A DNA stretch of 64,000 nucleotides from Cristatella mucedo. Lineage: Eukaryota; Bryozoa; Phylactolaemata; Cristatellidae. The position numbers and the translations under genes are program-made. Shown here in pieces: positions 1 to 12,140 of the stretch. Under the pieces are notes generated by a model. It was not told the DNA's origin, did no database searches, and saw only the letters and a program-made list of their open reading frames with translations. The stretch lies in assembly GCA_009760855.2 (NCBI GenBank), contig WPIO01000004.1, positions 4,644,001 through 4,708,000 of the forward strand. The letters are read 5' to 3'. Within the stretch, counting starts at the first letter, position 1. The number at the start of each line of letters is the position of its first letter.

Positions 1-340
1 GCAGGACCTGAACGATTGCAGTGCAGTGAGAGTGATATCCTCTGAGAAAGGATCTGAACCATTGCAGTGCAGTGATGCCCAGGCAAGATTCAAGACACTC
101 AAGAAGGACTTAGGAATCAATAGATCAAATGCTGCCAAAAGATCAAGCAGGACAAGCAGAGAGACTTTGTTAATACAGACTTTATCCAAGTCTGTATTCA
201 TGAGAAGGTAATATACCCAAGCAATGCTGACTCAGTGGCGTGGTTAGCTCTAAACCCAGACTGGAACTTACTTGCTAGATTTGAGGCACTAAGCCTAGCT
301 CTGAGTATGTGGGCAGTACCTGGAACGTGACCTATCACGT
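1..340 (-). mobile_element. LINE family A fragment, antisense, rearranged
   Basis: Read on the minus strand this matches the reverse-transcriptase region of the larger copy at 685-2512: the stretches around GATGCCCAGGC, GCTGCC..AAGATCAAGCA and CCAGACTGGAACTTACT recur in the same order. It is decayed and has an internal deletion near 300. A 46-base direct duplication (copies near 8-29 and 54-75) disrupts the frame. Confidence 0.7.
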
Positions 341-684
341 GACAGAAATGAAGGAAGCCTGAAGGGTCTGGCATGTACCACGGTGACTACTTAATAAATA
401 TTGTGTCAGCACATCGACTCATAACTATGCTTATCCTACAGCCGGCTTACCTGGAGGACACTCGCATAAAAAGAACAACAGTGCAAAAGCCAACAGAATT
501 CAAGGAGGATTCAAGCAAAGCTAGACTGGCTCGACAAAACGTGTCATACAAGAACCAGAAAGCGAAAATAGCTAGCCGCTAAAAACCCTCCCAAGGCAGA
601 ACATCGTGCAAAGCAAAAAAGGGCGCCACTTACGTATGTGAGCTGCTGCTTGTACTATTGGACAGTGACTTCACGAAGCCCTGA
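341..684. other. unassigned stretch
   Basis: This stretch lies between two antisense LINE copies. I see no gene, recognisable repeat or RNA; the open frames in it are short and low-quality. Confidence 0.5.
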
Positions 685-2512
685 AATAATAATAATAATA
701 ATAATAATTCACTTGATAAAGCGCCCTCAGAGAACTTAATCTCTCTCTAGGTGCTTTACATTTGCTGTAAAGTGAAATGCAATTGAATGGTAAGTAAAAT
801 CATGCTTGAAAAACAAACGAAATGAATAATATGGTTAGGGGTGACATGCACAGGGTCAGCATGCAAATGTGGTTAGTGGCAGCATGCAGTGTCAGCACGC
901 ATAAGCACATCAAGGACGAATCACAGGGACCCACTAAATACTGTCCTAAATAGGTGTTTTTAGGTTCCTTTTAAATGTGGTCAGGTCAGGGGATGTTCTG
1001 ACGCAGGTCGGGAGGGAGTTCCAGGCTTTGGGAGCATATGAACTAAATGCACGGTCTCCAAAGGATTTAAGGTTTGTATGAGGTATTTCTAGACTGTTGG
1101 ATTCCGAAAAGCGGGTGGTACGATGCTTGGCCTGATGGGGTAGTATATCTGACAGATATGCTGGAGCCATAGAAGGAAGAGACCTCAAAGTGAGCGACAA
1201 AACCTTGAAGTCAATCCGTTGCTTGACTGGTAGCCAGTGCAGGTCGGCGAGAAGTGGAGTAATGTGGCAACTGCGACGCTCACGACAGACAAGCCTAGCT
1301 GCAGAGTTTTGCACCAGCTGCAATCACCTGATCGCACATGCTGGTAGGCCAGTAAGCAGTGAGTTGCAGAAGTCGAGACGGGATGTCACGAATGCATGGA
1401 CCAACTTAGACGTGGTATCCCTATCTAAACAAGCCCGAATTTTAGCAATGTTATGAAGCTGAAAATAGGCGGATTTGACTGTGGAGCTGATATGGTCGTC
1501 TAACGAGAGGTCGCTTTGGAATATGACACCTAGATTTCGAGCTGATTCAACTGGAGATATGCTGGCAGAGCCAATTTTGAAAGTCAGCCTTTCCAATCTC
1601 TGGATCACACTGGGTTTGCCCATAACTAGTAAGTTAGTTTTATCATCGTTTAGTTTTAGAAAATTTGCTGCCATCCATGTGCGGATGTCATCAATGCATG
1701 CAGCTAGTGAGTTTAGAGAATTTGAGGTGCTCGAAGGCTGGGAGGGATCAAAGCAAAGGTACAACTGAGTGTCATCCGCATAGAAGTGAAAGCCTAGATT
1801 GTGCTTGGCAATCACATCAGCAAGTGGCAGAGTATAAACCGTGAAAAGAACCGGACCTAGCACTGAGCCCTGAGGTACTCCATATTTCAGAGGTACTTCA
1901 GATGATCTTTGTCCATTCACGTCAATACTCTGGAGTCTCCCACTGAGATAGGACCTGAACCACTGCAGAGCAGTGCCAGTGATGCCCAGGCGAGATGAGA
2001 GGCGCTCTAGAAGAACTTTGTGATCGATGGTATCAAAAGCTGCCGAAAGATCAAGCAAAACAAGCAGAGACACTCTACCCATGTCTGCATTCCTAAGTAG
2101 GTCGTTGTATACCCGAAGCAATGCTGACTCTGTGGAGTGATTAGCTCTAAAGCCAGACTGGAACTTACTAGCAAGGTGTGAGGTTTCGATATACGAGTTC
2201 AGCTGGTCTGCCACGACCCGTTCGAGTGTCTTTGATAGGAATGGTAAAAGGGAAACTGGGCGGTAGTTGCTCAAGTTCTCTTGGTCAAGTGTAGCTTTCT
2301 TGAGAAGTGGCCTGACTACAGCTTTTTTGAAAGGCACTGGGACATGACCTGAGGCTAATGACATATTAATGATGTTAGTTATGCATGGCAGCAGCAGATC
2401 AATGCAACGTAGGAGCAGGACAGTGGGAATAGGGTCCAGATGACTTGTTGTTTTCTTTGATTGAGATACAAACTTTAGGACTAGATCACTAGACAAGATC
2501 AGACTCGATCAA
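685..2512 (-). mobile_element. LINE family A copy, CR1/L2-like, 5'-truncated
   Basis: This is the longest family-A copy. It ends (left) in an AAT run, the complement of the (ATT)n tail, preceded by the hairpin tail (GCGCC...AGAGATTAAGTTCTCT...GGGCGCT) shared by all copies. The coding part covers 2496-946. The 5' end is lost near 2512. Family A has at least fifteen other copies in the window in both orientations, so it is or was an active non-LTR retrotransposon. Confidence 0.88.
946..2496 (-). pseudogene. family A LINE reverse transcriptase, one nonsense codon
   Basis: This single reading frame of about 516 codons is broken by one TGA (1326-1324). It carries reverse-transcriptase blocks in the usual order: [59 protein letters not shown], the catalytic FYADDTQLY and [12 protein letters not shown]. 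The C-terminal region ends with APKAWNSLPT. At the stop, other copies have TGC (Cys) before LQLVQNSAARL, so this is a point mutation from TGC to TGA. The N-terminal endonuclease is missing through 5' truncation. The block set fits the CR1/L2/Jockey superfamily. Confidence 0.88.
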
Positions 2513-5122
2513 GAGCTAGTTAGTACTTTCAGACAGAAAGACTTGTCAGGACGCAGCTATATGCATGTGCAAAGCACTGCATAAGCATGAGGTACATCGG
2601 CTCATGTTAGCGACCTTCCACAAAAGGTAGATTCCGTCGGAGCCAACGGAAGGGGGTAGCGGGGGGGGGGGGGGTAGATGCCCTCCACCTAGTCTAGTCG
2701 GGCTGCCAAACTGCCACCTAGTACTAACATCCGTCATACTGTTAACATCTCTGGGGGAAGTGTGGAAAAGCCCAACATCTGCTCGTCGATTTAACTCCAC
2801 AGACAGCACGTGGCAGAGGCTAAGGAGTGACAGCAGCAGCAGCAGCAGCAGTAGCCATAACCAGCTCTATTCCCGGCGATAAAAACCCCACACCTCCTTT
2901 CCACCCTGGTCAGTCTCCCTCTTGATATCTAGGGATTACCCCGGCAAGCCCGACAGTCCGGTAGGGTTTTCCGGGAGTATATACTCATCGTAGGCATCCA
3001 CGTTGAACGGTCACACATCCCTGAATCAGCACGGTCAGGTCAAGGGGATAACCAGGCTCTCACTACGCCATTCACAAGGGCCGGCTACGTCGATCGAGAT
3101 CTCGGGTCCGGAAATTCGATTTCTACCGTACGATCTAAATAGTGTCGATGAGATCTGTTGTTCGTACTTTGCCTCGCAGCCGGTTCCTTCCATAGCTGCG
3201 AGCATCGGATGGCAGGTTACACCCAAGCCCGAAATTCGAAAAAGTCATGCATAGCCCTCAGCCTCCCTGGTTTCAGAGTTCTGTGTTGCAAAACGGCTGC
3301 ATTCGAAAGCCACGTCAAACGTACGAAAGCTGCCCGAGCAAGCTAGCAACCCTGTAATGCCTGCTAAGGACACACATAGCTGTCGGGATGCTCTGTTATG
3401 ACCTATCGGCAACAACTGAACACTCCAGCTTTCCCTGCCCTACTATACCTAGTCGGTGACGTCACCGGACAAGCCTGCCAGCTGTTCGGATCCAATTCAC
3501 TTACACAAGATATCCAAGTGGCTGGAGTATTCCATTATCACAGAGAGTATTTACTGCATCCCATGCTCCCTTTTCCCTTTCTCTCGCGACTCGGATGAGT
3601 TCAGAATGGCATGTTCGGCTATTGGAAGGAGGTCGGCTACACGGATTGCAAACTTGTGCATCTAGGCAGCCATCTAGGCGGCCGATCACTGAAGTAATTG
3701 ATCAGGTCAAGGAAGAGAACAGTAGCAGTAGGCTTGGCAGAGGAAAGTGGCACGTCATGCCTCCTCGACCACATGCTTTCGTTCAAGTTGGCCTTCATAC
3801 TTTTCATTCATCTTAATATATCTGCTGGTTTGCACCCGTTGCCAGACGACCGGTTCCCCCAGCACCACAGCCGACTGTGTCAGTCAGTCGACAGGTCATT
3901 GCCTGACATGCCGCACACAGGGTCAGCAAACTCTCGCCTGAGGCGGCAGCGGTCAGTCGTCGAGCTAGCTGCTGCTGATCGGCCAGTGCATAAGTAAGTA
4001 GATCATTTAGTGCCATCGATTCACCTCTCCAGTGACAGCTGCATAATCAGCTACCCCAAATAATCTTATATTATCACATAAAATACTGGGATTTGGATGA
4101 GCATCGACTCACCACGAGTTCATTTCAATGAAATGCTCACGAAACATGTACTGCTACAATAGATCCTTAGTACACTTCACGTTAGCTGCTATCTATACAG
4201 CATTGGTAAACCGAATAACGATCGGCTGTATCACTTACATTTAAAGCTCTTGCAACATTTTAAAGATTTTTTACCATTTCTCATTAGAAATAGAGCAACA
4301 TTCTTATTTAAGGTTGCCAATGGAATTGAACATCTCTTTGACCAAGGCTGGCTTATAAAAAAAAAGTGCTTCGTTCAAAGGAAATAGCCTTGCATCCTGC
4401 TACTGTGGCTTATAAAGGAGTGTAGGGAGCTGCTGTGTGGCAGTCTCGGTGTCAAGGTTCGGTCCCTCTAGAAAAGCCCTTGGCTATGCTCCTCCTTGGA
4501 TGAGGCAGATACGTAAAGTCTGAGAAGGAAATGCTTGGGAAGGTCTGAGCCAAAGTTTTGGAGGTTACCAGAGTGCGGCTAGCAGAATCCCCCCCCCCCG
4601 AAAGATGGCAGGGCAGGTGGTGGGGCAAGTCCGAGTTCGGCTTTCGACAAGAAAGGAAAGACGGAATTCTTTAAACTGCGACTAGCTAAGTCAGGCAGGT
4701 TGACAGTGTAGCTGTGTAGCTTCAACGCAGAACCATTGCTGGTGAGCCGTAGGCACTAAGCACGCTATTTTGAGACTGGTGAATAGACAGAGAGGGACAG
4801 AGACAGAGAGATGGATAAGAAAACAGACCGATAGGCAATGCATGAAGCAGTTTCGTGGCAAGGAAGACAGGTGAACAAGTGAACACACTTGTCAAACGAA
4901 TGTGGCTTAGCACAAAATTCATGCTGACCATGGCTACCACTAACACAGGCAAGCAACCGTAGTGGAGCCTTCAGCTGACTGACAAGCACTTCCAAAGTCC
5001 TATCTGCATGAAGCTGTGGAATTCGAGTGCTTAGAGGGTACCTACCGCCGTGGTGATACACGGTAATACTAATAGTAATAATAATGACTGCATTTATAAT
5101 TGTTATAGAATATTTTTCCTTA
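2513..5122. other. gene-free stretch with simple repeats
   Basis: It contains a poly-G run (about 2659-2674), a CAG run (about 2830-2851), a C run at about 4590 and a mildly GC-rich section (2880-4020). Several 60-100-codon frames occur on both strands, but none has recognisable domains or paired splice sites. The DIL/PDZ exons of the RADIL-like gene were looked for here and not found. Confidence 0.5.
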
Positions 5123-5265
5123 AATTCATTTCATTTATATAGCGCCCCAAGAGAACTTAATCTCTATTCAGGCGCTTCACATATGCCTCGGGGCTCGAGC
5201 CCATGACCTCAGTCAGACCTTGGTCGGGGCGAGCACCTTAACCGCTAGACCAAACCAGCTCGGCG
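5123..5265 (-). mobile_element. tRNA-derived SINE, type 1
   Basis: On the minus strand there is an A-box-like TAGCGGTTAAGGTGCT, then a B box in GGGCTCGAGCCCC. The 3' tail reads GCCTGAATAGAGATTAAGTTCTC and GGGGCGCTATATAAATGAAA. The tail resembles that of LINE family A, which probably supplies its reverse transcriptase. Confidence 0.82.
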
Positions 5266-6139
5266 TTTTTAATAGTGTCCTAAAAGAACGAAATCTCTTT
5301 TGGGCACATACCACTTACTGGAAAGAAAGCATGTGAGATGCTTGTGATACAGTATGCAAAGTGTCCAAGTGTACAAGTACACAAAGAACAATTCATACAG
5401 ACCCAGTCAATCCTGTTAGGGACAGCCGGGCTTGAGCTCATTAAACGTTAACCAAGCCAAGTGATGCCAAGACATTAGTCAGGATGGCACTCTAGGTGCC
5501 TACAAATGCTCACCAGGTTGTGGGACATATTGCCTTCCACAAAAAAATCATGCAGGGACCACTAGAGTTCAGTAGCAAGAAACCCTGTACTGCGTGGGCG
5601 ATTGTCAGCTTCTCAGGTTCCTCGGCTGCTCTTTACAATGCTGGCGGGCTGGTGTTAAGAATAACCCAAGGGAGATTGCCCTTGCACTGGATGACCATGT
5701 TTCGGCACGTCATCTTCCTTGGAGAGCTAGCAATTTTGGACTGAGCACTTAAGCCGGGCTAATAGCCGACAATCGAGAAGGAGGCTCCAAGCACTATGCT
5801 AATGCTGCCATTACGATGCTGCCAGAGGTTTGGTCGTGACAGATGACACAAGCACAGCACACTGCATTATTGGCAGGGGATTAGAGCTGTGTGCTCGACT
5901 GACACTCTGGGGGATATGCAGATTCTACCATAAATCTAGGACCATATCCATCGAGAGGTACTAGACGTCGCAGCATTAGTCTGGGGCAAACAGCCACCAA
6001 GGCTGCATTATGGGAGCATGGCATTTTTAATACTGGACACTAAATAGTTATAGAATCAGTGGCATATCTTTTTAAAAGAGGATTTCGACATCCACGTGAG
6101 TGGCTGTACCCGGCAAATAGATCCCAACGATCAGTCTCT

Positions 6140-6187
6140 GTAAAGTTCCTAGAAAGAGATTCAGTTCTCTGAGGGTGCTGTATAAAT

Positions 6188-6233
<46 letters not shown>
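6140..6233 (+). mobile_element. LINE-type 3' tail with (ATT)n
   Basis: This is a short 3' end: CCTAGAAAGAGATTCAGTTCTCTGAGGGTGCT followed by about fifteen ATT units. It is severely 5'-truncated. Confidence 0.75.
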
Positions 6234-6234
6234 C

Positions 6235-6722
6235 AGGTCCCGGACAAGTAGGTCCTGTCATGTAGGTCCCGAGACAACTAGGTTCCAGGACAAATGGACA
6301 CTGGACATCAAGGTCTCTAAAAATGATCGACTTTTAAACTCGTTTAGGTCCAAAAGATTAGCAATATAATGAAACTAAATCCAGTCATAGTTTATCATTA
6401 TATTAATTAATATAGTTATACTAATTATTATGCCATATTATAATTATTTCTAAATGTATTGAAATGCATTTATCATGCATTGGTACCATTACTTATTGTT
6501 AATTCTTAGTCCATCAGCAAGTTTAATGATAGACCTAAAAGATAGTCAATGATTTCTCGATCTGCATTTTTAAGTTCTTTGAAGTATGGCAATATAAATT
6601 AAATGGTATAGTCTTTAAGTAACAGATAAAGGGATCTCAACGTCTAGTATCCAGTTGTCCTGTGACCTCATTGTCCCGTGACCTACTTGTCCGGGACCTA
6701 TTCGGCGGGACTTATTTGTCGT
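6235..6722. mobile_element. MITE-like element with tandem-repeat inverted ends
   Basis: The ends (6235-6318 and about 6636-6722) are inverted repeats of each other. Each is built from roughly 15-base tandem units of the form GGTCCCGGACAAGTA. The interior is AT-rich without coding capacity. The left end abuts an (ATT)n tail and the right end leads into unrelated sequence. This looks like a non-autonomous DNA transposon; I cannot assign the superfamily because no clean target-site duplication is visible. Confidence 0.65.
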
Positions 6723-6835
6723 CATGCTTCCACAAGAGTCGGTAGGCTCAGCAGCGCTCCCCGAGGGCATTTGCGAAGCATTCACGGGTTGTTTGCTTTA
6801 GTTACTACAGCCTTGACGGCACGCACACACACACT

Positions 6836-6860
6836 ACACACACACACACACACACACACT
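6836..6860. repeat. (CA)n microsatellite
   Basis: About twelve CA units in an otherwise unremarkable stretch. Confidence 0.9.
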
Positions 6861-7235
6861 TGCGCTATCGAGATACTGCTGTAAATGCATTAGAGAACCG
6901 CCGCAATACATTTTGCTGTTCAAAGCAACTTCGCAACAACATCTGTCAGCATCGAAGGACTCTGTCCTACAGACACACTATCACTATCATACTCACACTT
7001 CACGCACGACTATCCTGGAGGAGCAGGAGTTACCAATAAAGCAAATGACATAGGAACATGAAACATTATGAGACCGCTTGGGGCTCTGCCAGCCAGGCAA
7101 TGCAATGATGCCAACTGATGAATCGCTGACCTGTTTTAGCACATGGGTCAGGTGCTCGCTTTTAATAACAAGGCTCGCGTGCGCTTGAGCCCTGTGTCAT
7201 ACATAAAGCCCCTGGATAAAGATTATAACAATAAT

Positions 7236-7965
7236 GATGATTGTAATAATAATAATAATAAACTTGCATAGCATCTTCAGAAAGCTTAATATCTTTCTAG
7301 ACACTTTACATATGATGAAATGAAAGCATGACCAAATGGTTAGTGGTAACATAACATAGGATCAACATTCATAGTGTCGACTTGCAGATACAGTTGATGG
7401 TAACATGTACAGTGTCATCACGCATGAGCATACAAAGGACAAGTCACATGCACCCAGCAAATGCTGTGAGAAACATGTGCGTGTCGAGCTTCTTTTTAAA
7501 TGTCGCACAAGTCGGGGGATGCCGGATCACAAGTTAGGGGACGTCAGTCGGGAGTGAGCTCCAGGCTTTGGGAGCATAAGAACTAAAGGCACGGTCTCCA
7601 AAGGATTTGAGGTTGGTACGAAGCATAGCTAAACAATTTAAGTCAAAAAAGCAGTCTGTACTATGCTTAGCCTGGTGGGGGGAGGTAATCCTGATGTGGT
7701 TGTCTAGTGAAAGGTCACTTTGGAACAGGGCGCCTAGATTTCGGGGACATACAATAGGTGATATTCTGGTGGAGCCGATTTGGAGCAGTAATCTTTCCAG
7801 TTTCTTAGTCGCGCTTGATTTTCCAATAACTAGTAAGTTGGTTTTGTCGTCATTAAATGTGAGTAAGTCTGCTGCCATCCAAGTGTGGATGTCAGTAATA
7901 CATGCAGCAATGTACTGCATTTTCTTAGGGCTCCTTAAGCTCACTTGTGGCTCACAGCCCACGGA
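7236..7965 (-). mobile_element. LINE family A copy, antisense, internally deleted
   Basis: The copy has an AAT run, the hairpin tail and the 3' coding end (NLKSFGDRAFSSYAPKAW). It then jumps from PHQAKH directly to SLDNHIR, so about 120 codons of the RT C-terminal half are missing. The frame 7962-7534 is open across the deletion. The upstream RT core is absent. Confidence 0.8.
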
Positions 7966-8547
7966 GACCAGCAGCGATTGGAAATATAAAGAAATGTAAA
8001 AACTGCCAGGCTAGGCAATAGCTGACTGGGCTAGAGTTGACACTTTTCTCGAGTTCAAATGGCATGTGACAATGCAAGTGACCTCGTGGCATCGAGGAGT
8101 AGGCCTGCCTGCAGGATCGGTTCGAGAGGGTGGCTCTCTGCACGAAGACTGCACGTGACAGTGCAACAAGTCTGGAAATGAATGCTTCAAGGACCCAGAG
8201 TGCAAAGCCGTGAAATCAACGCTGAATTGAACCTTCACAAACAGCAAAGAAGCATTATTCACAGCAGAATCCAAATTCCCTAGTAGGTGGCATGATTCAC
8301 CAGCTCCAGCAAGTGTCTTTGAGGTAGGTTTGAAGAGGCTGGCATTGTATGGCAGAGTGTGCAGCAGAGCACTCCAGCAAAACGTTGCTGCAGCGCTTGC
8401 CAGCAGTGAGCACTCTGTGCTAGCTAGCAGTCAGAGTTTCGAGTGAGTGCCACTATCCTTTTTGGACTGCACGTATGCATGGTTGAATGGTTTGAGCTCA
8501 CGGGAGGCATCCAAGTTCTCAGATACGTGAACCTGGGCATATGGTGA

Positions 8548-8702
8548 GATGCTGACCCTGTGCATGTCACCCCTAACCATATTATTCATTTTGTTTGTTT
8601 TTCAAGCATGATTTTACTTACCATTCAATTGCATTTCACTTTGCAGCAAATGTAAAGCGCCTAGAGAGAGATTAAGTTCTCTGAGGGCGCTTTATCAAGT
8701 GA

Positions 8703-8748
<46 letters not shown>
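8548..8748 (+). mobile_element. LINE family A 3' end
   Basis: Non-coding 3' region: GCTGACCCTGTGCATG, then TTTGCAGCAAATGTAAAGCGCC, the hairpin and about fifteen ATT units. It is highly similar to the tails at 17600, 22600 and 32650, which suggests fairly recent activity. Confidence 0.85.
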
Positions 8749-8749
<1 letters not shown>

Positions 8750-9904
8750 GGTACACGAGGTGGAGCCGAGAATCAGAGGGAACCATTTATGAGCCAGGCA
8801 GCTCAATAGCAAAGCGCAGTTACAGGAGTGCAAAAATGCAGGCAGCAGGCGAGAGACAGCAGGATGAAGGAAGCAGCAGGATCCATGCAGCAAGAATGCA
8901 GACAGCAAAATGATACATACAGCAACAGGGTGCCGGTGGCAGGCAGCAGCCGGATACAGGCAGTCGTCCAGGTTTGCTCAATGAGCCAGTAGTATTGAAC
9001 CATGGACTGGTTGAAAGCTACTTGCAGCCTAACCGTCCGTCCAATGGGAAACTGCTGTCAAGCATCACCTCTCACTGACCCTGCCCCATTCTACCAAAGA
9101 AACAGTTTTAGGCCGAGGACCTACACTTATGCTGATTGATTGGATGGATTGGACAGCCAGCTAACCTTCACCCCAGTTTATCAATTGATGAATAGGCTTT
9201 CACAAGGGCAAGACAAGCTGTCAAATGAGCCTACAAATGTGCTGTAAATATGAAGTATGCGCCTATATGTCAAATGTTATCAGCCCGGTCTACCGAACGA
9301 TGTCTTTCTACTAAATACAATTAAAGGGTGTTGAACGGCAATTGAATAAAAGAAGACGGGTGTTAATGATGATAATAGTTATAATAACTAAACATGCGTA
9401 TAGCACCCTAAGGGAGCTAAGTCTCTTCCTATGCACTGCATAAATACTGGAAAGGAAGTGTCTCGATTCACTTCAGTTGTCGTTTCGCATGCCGGCGTCG
9501 AACCCACGATTAAACCCGAGAAACCCCAAACTCGAGCTCGGTGCCATGCCGACTCATCATTTCAGCAAAACAAACAACATTCGAGTAAGTACGCCTGGTC
9601 CTGGCACGCGAATTTAGGCTTTGTGGGTGCACAAGAGGCACCGCATGCACACGAACCAACTTTTCAGCAGAACCCGCCTCCATGGTGCCAATGGACAGCG
9701 ATGGACAGCAACGCCTCTTTTCTTTTCAAGCCCAAGCTGGCAAGGTGCTTCGCATGGTGGGACTTGATAAAGTGATTCCGAAAGAGCTGACATGACAGAC
9801 ATTGCTGTACCTTTTGTCATGGTGGCACGCCCCCGCCGATCCTAAAAAGCGCATGCACTCCCAGTCTCTCTCTCGAAGAAGAAGAAATAAATAAAATAAA
9901 ATAA
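8749..9904. other. gene-free stretch with a possible SINE remnant
   Basis: Near 9365-9510 a minus-strand tRNA-like B box (GTGGGTTCGACGCC) and a tail-like AGCACCCTAAGGGAGCTAAGTCTC suggest an old type-1 SINE. Nothing else is recognised. Confidence 0.4.
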
Positions 9905-10079
9905 AAATAAATACTAGCTGATTGAACAGCCTCTTTTATATAGCGACAGAAGAGCCTTTACGGCTATCACCACGCTTGCAGTGGTGATAAAAGATCACCC
10001 ACCGCAGGGTTCGAACCCACGACCTCGGGACCGAGGTCATAAAAAGCAACCGTCTTAATTAACTAGTGTGCCATCACTG
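9905..10079 (-). mobile_element. tRNA-derived SINE, type 2
   Basis: The minus strand carries a near-perfect B box (GGGTTCGAACCC). A body GTGGTGATAGCCGTAAAGGC follows, then TCTGTCGCTATATAAAAGAGG, then an A/T-rich tail. It recurs on the plus strand at 45403 and 49614. This copy lies some 50 bases downstream of the exon 3 donor of the RADIL-like gene, with an (AAG)n run between them. Confidence 0.82.
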
Positions 10080-10127
10080 CTCACCAGAAGAAGAAGAAGA
10101 AGAAGAAGAAGTCTCACACGAACTTAC

Positions 10128-11389
10128 CCAGACGGCTGCCTGCAGAGCATTGGAGATTTTCAGCACGAGCCTCTGCGTGGACTCCTCTCCGTGCGCCGAG
10201 TGAGCATGCTCGACGGCAAGGGCGAACAGGTACGCCGGGGCCAGCTTGAAGCCGTCCTCGGACGGGCTGACGATTTCGATCACTTTGGCAATAAGCTCGT
10301 CCTCGCAGCCGATGCCATAAGACAGCCTGTTTCGATTGTCGACCGCGGTGGTGTCGACGGAGCCGCCTCGGCAGCGGCGGCTTTCATCCGACAGCTCGCG
10401 CGCGCCCACAGGGAGCGGCAAGGGTGACGACGACGACGGCAGCGGCGGCGGTGGCGAGTCCTCCGCTATGCCTCGCCCTGCGATGCCGTTGACTTTTGTG
10501 GCGGCCGCGAGCCGGCGATCCTGCTCGTCGCCGTGGCGCAGGCCGTCGTCGTCTGCCATCTGCTGCGTGGGATCCTTGAACATGAATGTGTAGTGCTTGC
10601 CCAGCGCTATCAGATCGCCCGGCTTGAGCTGCGCGCCTCCCGCCGACACAGGGAAACCGTTCAGCCTGACGACGGCACCGGCCGCAGCCGGCTCGATCAT
10701 GACGGTCGCCGGATGGCCGCCGGCAAGCCAGCGCAGGCGGCAGTGCTGCGGCAGGACGTCCGGAGCGCCAAGGCTCACGTGATGCTGCTGCTTCGCCGAT
10801 GGATAGTCGCCGGTGCTGCCGATAACAGTGGCTCCCTCACCGATGAGATGCAAGACGGAGTCATTCTCATGGTCGTACGCTTGTACGGTGAGCAGATACG
10901 GACGATCCCGCGGAAACTTCATGGTGTCGGTCGACCCCGTCCCCGCACCGCTGCGGCTCGAAACATTGCCGCTGCCGCCGTCGGAGGCAGCCGACGCTCC
11001 TCCTCTCGTGGTATGGTCTTGCCCGTCGGCGGCCCGACCTGGCGCTGCCGAGACCGACTGCTTGGCGGCTCTGGCAGCAGGTGCAGAGGTGGCCTCGGTG
11101 GCAGCGGCAGCAGCTGCAGCAGCGACAGTGCCGGGGGCATCGGACAGCAGCCGGCTCTTTGCCGCTGCCGGCGCCAACGTCAAATGAGGCGTCGCCGGCG
11201 TGGCGCACGGCCTGAGCTCGAAGCGTCGAGAGAAGCCCTCCGAGGGTTTCATGAGCGAGAGCAGCATGAGCGGCTTCTCGTCATCGGCCATTGGCCGCTC
11301 ATAGTCCGCCAGCCAGAGGCCCTCCTGCAGCCGCCCGACCACGTCGCACAGCACGTGACCCTCGGCGAATGCAGTCACCGCAGCCTCGC

Positions 11390-11420
<31 letters not shown>

Positions 11421-12140
11421 CGCCGCCGTTTCCGCCACCGGGGGCGCACAGCGACGCCACCTGCCGTACGACCCGCTCGGCGGTCGTGTTGCCGTCGACG
11501 CTCACATCGACGTGGGCACGTCCGAGCTGCACCGCCGCTTCGACGTGCACTCGAAGCTGCTCCTGCTGCGAGTCTATGGACAGCATGTTGGACATGGACT
11601 TCGCGACAGCTATCGACTTGACGCGCTTCCCTTTCTGTCGCCGGCGCTCGGTGCCGCCGGCGGAAGTCGTCCTCGGCCTCTCGGCCGACTCCCTCACACG
11701 CATGTCGGCCATATTCTCCAGCGAGCGGCTGGGCTTGAGGGTCGTCGGCTGCCGTGGGCCACCGCCATCGACGACATCGCCGCTGCCGCCCTCGCTCAGT
11801 GGCGGCAGCAGCAGCTCGTTGTGCGTCTTCTTGGCGCCACCGATACGTTGCCGGTCGACAGTGCCGTACGAGCCGACGGTGTTGGCGGCAGACACTCCGC
11901 CGCCCCCGACGCCCGCCGAGTGATGCTCACCTTTTCGCCACGGGCTGAGCCAGGCCCGCTCGACAAACGATTTCTTCCGAAGCCATTTTGTCAGCGAGCC
12001 ACCTTGGTGCGCTTTCGTAGCCGGCGACGAGGCAGATCGCGTGTCGCTGTCGACCGAGACTCGTAGAACGAAGCGAGGCACGACGTCCAGCTCGATGCTG
12101 CTCTGGAGCGGGCAGTCGGCTCCAGAGAGCACCAGCTCAC
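10128..12140 (-). CDS. RADIL: RADIL-like exon 3: end of RA1, RA2, FHA, start of DIL (frameshifted)
   Basis: About 670 codons run from an acceptor (CACCGTAG|GT) to a strong donor (TGG|GTAAGTT). The first codons finish RA1 (GELVLSGADCPLQ...RFVLRV). A Ser/Gly-rich linker follows, then RA2 (about 11580-11210) with GHVLCDVVG, DDEKPLMLL and PSEGFSRRFEL. Next is an FHA domain (about 10925-10560) with APDVLPQHCRL, KPGDLIALGKHYTFMFKDP in place of the canonical phospho-binding signature, and finally the start of DIL (KLAPAYLFALAVEH, LVLKISNALQAAVW). These phrases match vertebrate RADIL/RASIP1 better than afadin. The family links Rap1 to integrin activation and endothelial or epithelial adhesion. The frame breaks once: upstream of 11454 it is read in one phase and below about 11449 in another. 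Removing one base from the G5 run at 11450-11454 restores a single frame leading into about twelve alanines. This is either an assembly error or a real lesion. Confidence 0.88.
11397..11454 (-). repeat. GCN/CTG trinucleotide tract and G5 run inside RA2 exon
   Basis: On the plus strand about eleven CTG/CTGCCG units follow one another, then CCGCCGTTTCCGCC and a G5 run. In the minus-strand frame that continues into RA2 they encode polyalanine; in the upstream frame they encode polyserine. The apparent single-base frameshift of the gene lies here. Tracts like this are prone to slippage in replication and to sequencing error. Confidence 0.8.

Noticed and set aside
3813-4016. Minus-strand frame as a downstream RADIL exon
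   Set aside because: No DIL or PDZ motif and no splice site in a usable phase.
10533-11621. 362-codon plus-strand frame over RADIL exon 3, and shorter companions
   Set aside because: Antisense shadow of a GC-rich exon: Arg/Ala/Cys-rich, no domain, while the minus strand carries RA and FHA sequence with matching splice sites.
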